Source: a bacterium (Candidatus Howlettbacteria) CG_4_10_14_0_8_um_filter_40_9
GTDB lineage: Bacteria; Patescibacteriota; CPR2; UBA1875; GCA-2785325
Assembly (NCBI GenBank): GCA_002785325.1
Contig: PFMH01000021.1
Location: 506-6,533, forward strand
Length of the DNA: 6,028 nt
Direction of reading: 5' to 3'
Part shown: piece after piece, positions 1-4,095 of the stretch
How the letters are laid out: each line of letters opens with the position of its first letter
How positions within the stretch are numbered: position 1 is the stretch's first letter
Made by a program: the position numbers and the translations under genes
Notes under the pieces: generated by a model
Told to the model about the DNA's origin: nothing
Seen by the model: the letters and a program-made list of their open reading frames with translations, nothing else
Database searches by the model: none

Positions 1-378
1 CGTGAAAAGATTTTTAAGCAGAGTCTCAAGATAATATTCTCCTAAGATCCCCCTTTGTTTCGGATTTTTGAGTACATTTTCCAACCCCTGCAGTTGATCG
101 GCGATAGAAACGACTTGCTTGTTCGTATCCTCAAGCTTAGTTAACTTTTCCGTCACATCGCGGATGATGCCTGTACTAGACTTGAATTGATCTTGGATGG
201 TCCGCGACATATCGGAGTTTGTTTTTGAAAACTGCTCCGAAAGTTGGTTCAGTTGCTGCTGTAAAAGAAGCATACCTTTGTCGTCCGCTCCTCCCTCCTG
301 TTTCTTACTCAAAAACAAAGCTAATCCGATAAAGCCGGAGATAATAGTTCCAATAATAATTAATGTATTTTGATCCAT
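1..378 (-). CDS. rmuC: RmuC-family protein, N-terminal part (runs off left edge)
   Basis: Only the first 126 codons are present; the frame is open to the window edge. Residues 5-23 form a hydrophobic helix, probably a membrane anchor. About residues 36-100 are polar and rich in Gln, Lys, Glu and Leu, consistent with the long coiled coil of RmuC proteins. Residues 99-126 contain LENVLKNPKQRGILGEYYLE, which matches the conserved entry to the RmuC nuclease-like domain (L..L..NPK.RG..GE..LE). RmuC is associated with DNA recombination and limits rearrangements at inverted repeats in E. coli; its biochemistry is poorly known. The catalytic region lies outside the window. The ATG follows a tandem heptamer repeat with no SD sequence between them, so initiation is not SD-led. 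A TATAAT box about 57 bases upstream suggests the gene has its own promoter. The family call is firm. Confidence 0.88.
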   Translation of the reverse strand, partial: MDQNTLIIIGTIISGFIGLALFLSKKQEGGADDKGMLLLQQQLNQLSEQFSKTNSDMSRTIQDQFKSSTGIIRDVTEKLTKLEDTNKQVVSIADQLQGLENVLKNPKQRGILGEYYLETLLKNLFT

Positions 379-380
379 AG

Positions 381-432
381 GTGATTAGTGATTAGTGATT
401 AGTGGTTAGTGGTTAGTGGTTAGTGGTTAGTG
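381..432 (-). repeat. Tandem heptamer repeat in the rmuC leader
   Basis: On the plus strand there are three copies of GTGATTA followed by four of GTGGTTA and a final GTG, seven full units in perfect phase. On the coding (minus) strand these read TAATCAC and TAACCAC. The array starts two bases before the rmuC ATG and fills the place where an SD would sit. Each unit carries TAA, and because seven is not a multiple of three, stops fall in all three frames. A related four-unit array lies at 2160-2187 before another start codon. Confidence 0.95.
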
Positions 433-434
433 AA

Positions 435-440
435 ATTATA
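435..440 (-). promoter_or_regulatory. Probable -10 box for rmuC
   Basis: The minus strand reads TATAAT here, a perfect -10 hexamer. No good -35 is visible at 16-18 bases upstream (best is GGTTTT or TGGTTT). If used, transcription would start near 428, so the heptamer array would form almost the entire untranslated leader of rmuC. It lies just downstream of the hairpin at 479-509, as expected for a new transcription unit. Confidence 0.45.
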
Positions 441-478
441 GCGGGAACCGTCCAATAAAACCAGTATACAAAGCATTC

Positions 479-509
479 GGGCGCGGTTTTTTCGTTAAAA
501 ACCGCGCCC
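479..509 (-). terminator. Perfect 13-bp hairpin, likely end of the small-gene operon
   Basis: The arms 479-491 and 497-509 (GGGCGCGGTTTTT / AAAAACCGCGCCC on the plus strand) pair perfectly around a 5-base loop. It sits between the stop of the 62-codon gene and the -10 box of rmuC, where a terminator is expected. The lower half of the stem is GC-rich and the upper half is A/T. No clear U tract follows on the minus strand, so efficiency as an intrinsic terminator is uncertain. A weaker 5-bp hairpin (528-542, GAACC/GGTTC) lies between it and the stop codon. Confidence 0.55.
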
Positions 510-553
510 ATCCCTCTTTCTAACAATGAACCTTTTGGGTTCTTCCTACCGGA

Positions 554-742
554 CTATAGACGATGGCTTGCACCACCACCGTTTATTATTGCGAGAATCC
601 GGCTTATTGAACCGCCGATCCAAGAAAAAACGACCTTAATTGCCGCCCTCCTAGCGGCTTTTCTTTCCCGCGCCTTCCCTTCAACGAAATCTAAACTCAT
701 CCTGGTATACATGCTGTCCTGGGGTCCCTGTCCATATATCAC
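554..742 (-). CDS. Small basic protein of unknown function, 62 aa
   Basis: I do not recognise this protein. It starts at GTG (742-740), overlapping the TGA of the upstream gene as GTGA, and a strong SD lies 7 bases before it (GGAGGAGG, 750-757). Together these make it much more likely to be a real gene than its length suggests. Residues 22-36 are strongly basic (EGKARERKAARRAAIK). Residues 37-53 are hydrophobic but broken by Gly and Arg48, so this may be an amphipathic or weak membrane helix. The tail after it is glycine-rich. There is no cysteine. It ends with TAG and is the last gene of the small-gene operon. Coupled translation suggests its amount is tied to that of the 96-codon membrane protein. 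Confidence 0.62.
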   Translation of the reverse strand: MIYGQGPQDSMYTRMSLDFVEGKARERKAARRAAIKVVFSWIGGSISRILAIINGGGASHRL

Positions 743-1029
743 TTTCCAGCCTCCTCCAATATTGATTGTCTCCTAAAAGCCTCAGGGTCATGAAGCAATT
801 CCATACTAAATTCCTGTGTCCCCGGCTGTGGCACACCCGGGGGCAAAGAAACCCCCTGTTTTCCTTCAATTCCGTCGTAGAAGGTATCTTGATCGTCCTT
901 CATTATCCTATATAGCCTTGCGTCCTCTCCTTTCCTCACAAAGTGTCGAAGAAAAAGAAATCCGGCAACAACCAAGACAAGTGCACCTAGCAAAACTCGA
1001 ATCAACACGTCAACCACATCCTCCCTCAC
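739..1029 (-). CDS. Small single-pass membrane protein of unknown function, 96 aa
   Basis: Not recognised. Residues 9-28 (LIRVLLGALVLVVAGFLFLR) make one clear transmembrane helix with basic residues just after it (RHFVRK), suggesting the C-terminal part faces the cytoplasm. That part is acidic and polar, with a proline-rich turn (LPPGVPQPG, about residues 62-70), and has no cysteine or recognisable catalytic motif. The start shown is GTG at 1029-1027, which overlaps the TGA of the 55-codon gene as GTGA. No strong SD precedes it. An alternative start is GTG codon 8 (1008-1006), which has GGAGG 11 bases upstream and would place the membrane helix at the extreme N-terminus. The gene ends in TGA that overlaps the next start in the same GTGA way. 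It is probably translated together with both neighbours. Confidence 0.65.
   Translation of the reverse strand: MREDVVDVLIRVLLGALVLVVAGFLFLRHFVRKGEDARLYRIMKDDQDTFYDGIEGKQGVSLPPGVPQPGTQEFSMELLHDPEAFRRQSILEEAGK
750..757 (-). promoter_or_regulatory. Strong SD for the 62-codon gene
   Basis: GGAGGAGG on the minus strand lies 7 bases before the GTG at 742-740. It sits inside the 3' end of the 96-codon gene and decides in favour of the GTG start rather than the later in-frame ATG codons 11 and 15. Confidence 0.75.
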
Positions 1030-1193
1030 ATGTATTTTCTTCTAGTCTCTTCACCACTTCGTTTGTGGCCCATGATCAATGCTTTTAGTTTCCTTCGAAA
1101 CCTTCTTGACCAAGGCTCACCAAGTGGCAGATTCCGCCGTTTCACGGCATCATGAGGGACGACTGGAAGAGTTAATTCTTTCTTAACCGGCAT
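1026..1193 (-). CDS. Very basic 55-aa protein of unknown function
   Basis: This gene is shorter than common ORF cut-offs but well supported. It has an ATG start, AAGGAG 6 bases upstream (1200-1205), and a TGA stop overlapping the next start codon as GTGA. The protein is rich in Arg and Lys, especially in the segment WSRRFRRKLKALIMGHKR (about residues 28-45), and ends RRKYM. It has no membrane segment and no cysteine. Such a charge pattern would suit nucleic-acid binding or an electrostatic partner for an acidic domain such as the C-terminal part of the adjacent membrane protein, but that is inference. I recognise no family. It is the first of three genes joined by two identical overlaps. Confidence 0.65.
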   Translation of the reverse strand: MPVKKELTLPVVPHDAVKRRNLPLGEPWSRRFRRKLKALIMGHKRSGEETRRKYM

Positions 1194-1199
1194 TTGAAA

Positions 1200-1205
1200 C
1201 TCCTT
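1200..1205 (-). promoter_or_regulatory. SD for the 55-codon gene
   Basis: AAGGAG on the minus strand, 6 bases before the ATG at 1193-1191. It is near-ideal in sequence and spacing, and is a main reason to accept this short ORF. Confidence 0.72.
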
Positions 1206-1230
1206 TTTCTCGACAAGTAACCGATATTAC

Positions 1231-1368
1231 TCAGTGACACACGCCTATTTGCTCAAAGGTTGGCTGCTCTTCTATCATACCAACCGAATCTCGAGGCAAC
1301 ATGTATGCCGATAAAAAATCTACGGCAAACGAAAGTTGGTAATCCTTAAAACTAGGATTACATTTTAT
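1231..1368 (-). other. Open frame continuing in phase after the UGA of the 43-codon gene
   Basis: After the TGA at 1371-1369 the same frame stays open for 45 codons up to another TGA at 1233-1231. The other two minus-strand frames are interrupted by stops. The translation includes SFAVDFLSAYMLPRDSVGMI and looks plausibly protein-like, but no start codon in it has an SD (ATG at 1302-1300 and 1278-1276 are candidates). It may be chance, the remnant of a longer 88-codon gene interrupted by a stop, or a recoded extension. I do not call it a gene. Confidence 0.35.
1339..1361 (-). other. 8-bp hairpin 7 bases after the UGA
   Basis: GTAATCCT and AGGATTAC pair perfectly (1354-1361 with 1339-1346) around a 7-base loop that reads AGTTTTA on the coding strand. 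It is not followed by a U tract, so it is a poor terminator. Its place just downstream of an in-frame UGA, and the G at the second loop position, resemble a bacterial SECIS element. It could equally be a chance stem or an mRNA-processing or stability element. Confidence 0.6.
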
Positions 1369-1500
1369 TCATTTTTTGCCAGCTTCCGTCTCAAGAGCAA
1401 GAATATCGAAGGGTCTTGGCAACAAAGCACTCAAGTGAACAAAACCCCAAGTCCGGTTTTCATCCACCAGACTTATCTTAAATTTCATAAGGGCTATCAT
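1369..1500 (-). CDS. Small protein of unknown function, 43 aa, first gene of the small-gene operon
   Basis: Not recognised. The ATG (1500-1498) has an SD, GAGGTGA (1509-1515), matching seven consecutive bases of the anti-SD complement with 8 bases of spacing. A promoter with perfect -10 lies about 50 bases upstream. The protein begins MIALMKFKISLVDENRTWGF and looks like a short beta-rich N-terminus. It ends EAGKK at a TGA, after which the frame stays open for 45 codons, so the true product could be 43 aa, a truncated gene, or an 88-codon protein if the UGA is read. Met5 is an alternative start but lies further from the SD. Confidence 0.55.
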   Translation of the reverse strand: MIALMKFKISLVDENRTWGFVHLSALLPRPFDILALETEAGKK

Positions 1501-1508
1501 CCGTTACC

Positions 1509-1515
1509 TCACCTC
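1509..1515 (-). promoter_or_regulatory. SD for the 43-codon gene
   Basis: GAGGTGA on the minus strand, 8 bases before the ATG at 1500-1498. It is one of the strongest SD matches in the window and supports a very short ORF that could not be argued from length. Confidence 0.72.
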
Positions 1516-1544
1516 TTTTCTCAAGATACAGGCCATTATTTTCC

Positions 1545-1570
1545 AGGTAATTATAACCTAATCATTACCT
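1545..1570 (-). promoter_or_regulatory. Inverted repeat across the -10 region (possible operator)
   Basis: AGGTAAT (1545-1551) and ATTACCT (1564-1570) form a perfect 7-base inverted repeat with a 12-base centre. The arms flank and partly overlap the TATAAT box at 1550-1555. A third variant, AGGTTAT on the minus strand, lies between them. Placement over a promoter suggests a binding site for a dimeric regulator, though AT-rich DNA gives such repeats by chance fairly often. Confidence 0.45.
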
Positions 1571-1578
1571 TTTTACAA
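1550..1578 (-). promoter_or_regulatory. Strong sigma-70-type promoter of the small-gene operon
   Basis: On the minus strand, -35 TTGTAA (1573-1578) and a perfect -10 TATAAT (1550-1555) are separated by exactly 17 bases. The start site would be near 1543, giving a leader of about 43 bases before the 43-codon gene. It lies just after the stop of the SprT-like gene, marking a new transcription unit. Confidence 0.75.
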
Positions 1579-1588
1579 TGATATTGTA
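1574..1588 (-). promoter_or_regulatory. Palindrome overlapping the -35 (possible operator)
   Basis: TACAATGATATTGTA has perfect 6-base arms around a 3-base centre and covers most of the -35 hexamer. Together with the repeat at 1545-1570 it brackets the promoter. It may also form a small hairpin at the end of the upstream transcript. Confidence 0.45.
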
Positions 1589-1595
1589 TCAAACA

Positions 1596-2153
1596 CTATC
1601 TAAGAACAAAATGTATTCTCCGCCTTCTTTTTCGTGCCATAACTTTTCTCGGCAGATGTTTGTCGGCAAATTCTCTCCAGTTCTCTTTCAGCCATTTTTT
1701 TTGTAATAAATATAGATCTTCGAGCCCTCGCTCTTGCATTTCTTTTTTTATGACCCCGCCGGCGTGTGGAGTGTCATATTTTTTCTCGTGCGGCGAAGCA
1801 AAGCCATGAGCGTAGTGCACCATCTCGTGGGCAATCACAGAGTCAATAAGGAACTCTGGAATACTTGGCTCTTTAAAAAGCCCATTGATCGTGATAATAG
1901 TAGTACGGTGTCCCCTATCTCGGTCATTTTGATTTGGGATTTTATTAGAAATTACTTGCCCGCCCGGAGCACTGCATAGGAGAGGAAATTTAGAATTAGA
2001 AATTTTTTGTGTCTGCCCTTGTTTGATAGACCCCAACCTCGAACGCGTTTTTCTACCGAATTTGATAACCACGTCATTCGTCTGTCCGACATCAGCAAAA
2101 TACCGATCCCAAAGAAAGTCCAGTCTTCCTTGTAAAAAGTTATCATCCCTCAT
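1596..2153 (-). CDS. SprT-like zinc metalloprotease, 185 aa
   Basis: Residues 104-113 (DSVIAHEMVH) contain the HExxH zinc site with His109, Glu110 and His113. The following GF..PH...PHAGG..KKEM..RGL pattern resembles the HG...F..M...G element that supplies the third ligand in SprT-like proteins; His130 is the likely ligand, with His122 an alternative. The N-terminal part has the FG....SRLGSI strand that precedes this site in related proteins. A tryptophan-containing helix (WLKENWREF, 154-162) and a very basic tail (RKRRRR) follow. SprT-like proteases include the DNA-protein crosslink protease SPRTN, but the substrate here is unknown. Residues about 48-82 look like an extra segment built on repeats (ISNSK and ISNK). 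The ATG follows a heptamer repeat with no SD. The metalloprotease call is firm; the subfamily is less so. Confidence 0.8.
   Translation of the reverse strand: MRDDNFLQGRLDFLWDRYFADVGQTNDVVIKFGRKTRSRLGSIKQGQTQKISNSKFPLLCSAPGGQVISNKIPNQNDRDRGHRTTIITINGLFKEPSIPEFLIDSVIAHEMVHYAHGFASPHEKKYDTPHAGGVIKKEMQERGLEDLYLLQKKWLKENWREFADKHLPRKVMARKRRRRIHFVLR
1944..2004 (-). repeat. Direct repeat pair inside the SprT-like gene
   Basis: ATTAGAAATT (plus strand) occurs at 1944-1953 and 1995-2004, exactly 51 bases (17 codons) apart, so both encode ISN in the protein. Between them is a GC-rich piece containing CGGGCGGG on the coding strand. The AT-rich flanks read like intergenic spacer sequence rather than conserved coding sequence, suggesting an in-frame insertion of repeat-derived DNA. 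Confidence 0.5.
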
Positions 2154-2159
2154 GTACTA

Positions 2160-2187
2160 GTTGTTAGTGATTAGAGGTTAGTGATTA
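2160..2187 (-). repeat. Heptamer repeat before the SprT-like gene
   Basis: Four period-7 units on the plus strand: GTTGTTA, GTGATTA, GAGGTTA, GTGATTA. They are degenerate copies of the unit seen before rmuC, in the same orientation to the gene, starting seven bases before the ATG. As there, the array replaces an SD sequence. Confidence 0.85.
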
Positions 2188-2209
2188 GGAAAAGTTAATC
2201 TTATCTAAG

Positions 2210-2284
2210 CCCCTCGACCGATTCGACAAGCTCACGGCAGATAAGCTCTCATCGAGTATGGGCGGTCTCGAGTCGAAAAAGGGG
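2210..2284. repeat. TCGA-rich structured intergenic element
   Basis: The element is bounded by CCCC (2210-2213) and GGGG (2281-2284) and contains five TCGA tetramers. Near its ends CTCGACCG (2213-2220) can pair with CGGTCTCGAG (2263-2272) with a two-base bulge, and smaller stems are possible inside. Fourteen bases (2212-2225) recur, inverted, inside the helicase-nuclease gene at 4435-4448. It looks like a dispersed palindromic repeat of the REP or MITE type; it may also serve as the end of the pyrG transcript, for which no other terminator is evident. No convincing promoter for the SprT-like gene is visible here (weak TTGTCG and TAAGAT boxes at poor spacing). Confidence 0.5.
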
Positions 2285-2318
2285 TAAGCGGAATCGAGAA
2301 CCTATATTTACTATACGC

Positions 2319-3965
2319 TTATTTTAGAACTTTGCTTTTTGAAATTTCGCTTGATTTTTTACTTTTAATAGCTGCTTTTATAAGCCCTAAAAATAGAGGT
2401 CGTGGGGTGTATGGACGAGACTTGAACTCCGGATGATATTGGACCGCGACAAAGAAAGGATGATCAGGAATTTCTACTACTTCCACCAAGTTATACTTTG
2501 TGTTCATCCCTACCACTTTGAATCCGCAATCTTCCAACTTCTTTTTGTATTTGTTATTGAACTCATATCTGTGTCGGTGCCGTTCTGAAATATTTTCCGA
2601 TCCGTATAGTTTATATGAAAGCGAATCTTTTTTGAGTTTGCATTCAAACGCTCCGAGCCGCATCGAACCGCCATAGTTTTCTTCGCAAATATTTTTCTTC
2701 TGCTCGTCGATAAAATGAATAACGGGTTCTTTGCATTTTTCATTTATCTCTTCCGTGCACGCATCTCTTATTCCGCAGACATTTCTGGCGAATTCGACTA
2801 CTGCCACCTGCATGCCGAGACATATCCCAAGATATGGGATTTTTTGTTCCCTCGCATATCTTACCGATATGATCTTCCCCTCGATCCCGCGAGAACCAAA
2901 TCCGGGCAGAACAATCATCGCATCGATCCCCAAAAGCCCCTTTGTATTGCCCTTTTCGATCTCTTCACTGTCTATCCATTTGAAATTTATCTTGACGTTC
3001 TCTTTCCAACCCGCCGCCATCAGCGCTTCCTTGATACTTTTATATGTATCTTCGTTTGATAAATATTTGGCTACCAAGCCGATTGTCACTGAACCGTTTT
3101 TGTGGTTTATATTTTTAAAAAGTTCCTTCCATTTTGAAAGATCGGGCTTTGTTGTCTTTAGGCCCAGTTTTTTTGTAATAAAGTTGCCAAGATTGGACTT
3201 CTCGAGGTTTAGAGGAACCTCATAAACGCTTTTTATGGTCGGAAGCGGGATGACTGCCTCTTCGGCCACGTCACAAAAAACCGAAAGTTTCGTTATCTCT
3301 TCTTTGTGAATTGGTTTGTCGGATCTGGCGCCGATGATATCCGGCATGATACCCACATTTCGAAGATCCCGGATAGAGTTTTGCGCCGGTTTAGTCTTTA
3401 GCTCTTTACTGGTCTCCAGATAAGGAAGGTAAGCCAAATGAACATAGAGGCAGTTATTCTCGCCCACTACCCTCTTCATCTGACGTATCGCTTCTATAAA
3501 ATGTATCCCTTCATAGTCTCCGATAGTTCCGCCGACTTCAACTATATGAATGTCAAAACCCTTAGCAGCGGCCAATATCATATCTTGTATCTCAACTGTT
3601 AGGTGACTAACTACTTGTACGGTTTTTCCGAGATAACCGCCTGCTCTCTCTTTGTCGATGACATATCTAAAAACCTTGCCGCTCATCAGTGAGCTTTTTT
3701 GGGTGAGGTTTTGATCTAAAAATCTCTCATAATGTCCAAGGTCGAGATCTGTCTCGGCACCGTCATCCGTTACAAAAACTTCGCCGTGTTCAGCCGGATT
3801 TAAAGTGCCTGCATCGACATTTAGATAAGGATCGAGTTTTTGAATATTTACTTTTAGCCCGCGAGCTTTAAGGATAGCGCCGATCGACGCCGCCATAACA
3901 CCCTTTCCTAGTCCGGAAAGGACACCTCCTGTTACAAAAATAAATTTGGTGTTTGATTTAGACAT
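2319..3965 (-). CDS. pyrG: CTP synthase (glutamine-hydrolysing), 548 aa
   Basis: It converts UTP to CTP using ATP and glutamine, the last step of de novo CTP synthesis, in the cytoplasm. The N-terminal synthetase domain (about 1-270) has the P-loop GGVLSGLGKG (13-22), DPYLNVDAGT (45-54), HGEVFVTDDGAETDLDLGHY (60-79) and the Mg/CTP-site stretch EVGGTIGD (143-150). The glutamine amidotransferase domain (about 293-535) has PGFGSRG (354-360), the nucleophile Cys382 in GICLGMQ, and His511 and Glu513 in QYHPEF, with ERHRHRYEFN (461-470) before them. All key residues are present and the length is typical. Small departures from common forms are NPAEHGE (usually NPFQHGE or similar) and GLVAKY (usually GLVGKY). 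The tail is Lys/Ser-rich. The ATG has no SD; its leader is very AT-rich and contains an intrinsic terminator, suggesting attenuation. Confidence 0.98.
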   Translation of the reverse strand: MSKSNTKFIFVTGGVLSGLGKGVMAASIGAILKARGLKVNIQKLDPYLNVDAGTLNPAEHGEVFVTDDGAETDLDLGHYERFLDQNLTQKSSLMSGKVFRYVIDKERAGGYLGKTVQVVSHLTVEIQDMILAAAKGFDIHIVEVGGTIGDYEGIHFIEAIRQMKRVVGENNCLYVHLAYLPYLETSKELKTKPAQNSIRDLRNVGIMPDIIGARSDKPIHKEEITKLSVFCDVAEEAVIPLPTIKSVYEVPLNLEKSNLGNFITKKLGLKTTKPDLSKWKELFKNINHKNGSVTIGLVAKYLSNEDTYKSIKEALMAAGWKENVKINFKWIDSEEIEKGNTKGLLGIDAMIVLPGFGSRGIEGKIISVRYAREQKIPYLGICLGMQVAVVEFARNVCGIRDACTEEINEKCKEPVIHFIDEQKKNICEENYGGSMRLGAFECKLKKDSLSYKLYGSENISERHRHRYEFNNKYKKKLEDCGFKVVGMNTKYNLVEVVEIPDHPFFVAVQYHPEFKSRPYTPRPLFLGLIKAAIKSKKSSEISKSKVLK

Positions 3966-3991
3966 TTTGATTATTTAAATTTAGATTTTTT

Positions 3992-4025
3992 AAAAAAACT
4001 AAGAGCGCACGCCCCCTCTCTTAGT
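3992..4025 (-). terminator. Intrinsic terminator in the pyrG leader (possible attenuator)
   Basis: On the minus strand ACTAAGAG (4025-4018) and CTCTTAGT (4005-3998) form a perfect 8-bp stem around a G-rich 12-base loop, followed at once by six more T residues (3997-3992). It lies 26 bases before the pyrG ATG and downstream of a near-consensus promoter. It may simply end the helicase-nuclease transcript, but any pyrG mRNA starting at the promoter at 4055-4083 must pass through it. Confidence 0.85.
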
Positions 4026-4054
4026 AAAAGCTTCGATACATATCCACCGATAAT

Positions 4055-4083
4055 ATTGTAAAAGATAAAAAAGAATCAGTCAA
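4055..4083 (-). promoter_or_regulatory. Sigma-70-type promoter upstream of pyrG
   Basis: On the minus strand, -35 TTGACT (4078-4083) and -10 TACAAT (4055-4060) each match the consensus at five of six positions, with a 17-base spacer rich in T. It starts 12 bases after the stop of the helicase-nuclease gene. The start site near 4048 would give a leader of roughly 80 bases containing the terminator hairpin. Confidence 0.75.
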
Positions 4084-4095
4084 ATAGGTTTTTAG

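Noticed and set aside
381..432. CRISPR array
   Set aside because: The units are seven bases long with no spacers; it is a simple tandem repeat.
434..532. 32-codon minus-strand frame starting at ATG 513-511 and running through the hairpin
   Set aside because: The purine-rich stretch before it is only one base from the ATG, and the frame is made of the terminator-like hairpin and the heptamer repeat; it is unlikely to be coding.
681..869. Minus-strand open frame overlapping the 96- and 62-codon genes in another frame
   Set aside because: It has no SD and overlaps two better-supported frames joined by a stop/start overlap.
816..1088. Plus-strand open frame of about 90 codons
   Set aside because: It lies antisense to the coupled small genes, has no SD, and its composition (runs of Ser, Arg, Pro) is that of a reverse-strand shadow.
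1503..1535. Ten-codon upstream ORF in the leader of the small operon, ending just before the 43-codon gene
   Set aside because: No adequate SD and too short to distinguish from chance, although its stop lies close to the next start.
1336..1581. Plus-strand open frame of about 81 codons over the small-operon promoter
   Set aside because: No SD, no recognisable motif, and it runs against a strong minus-strand promoter and SD; best explained as chance.
2731..3225. Plus-strand open frame of about 164 codons within pyrG
   Set aside because: It is fully antisense to a conserved, complete CTP synthase and shows no family features.
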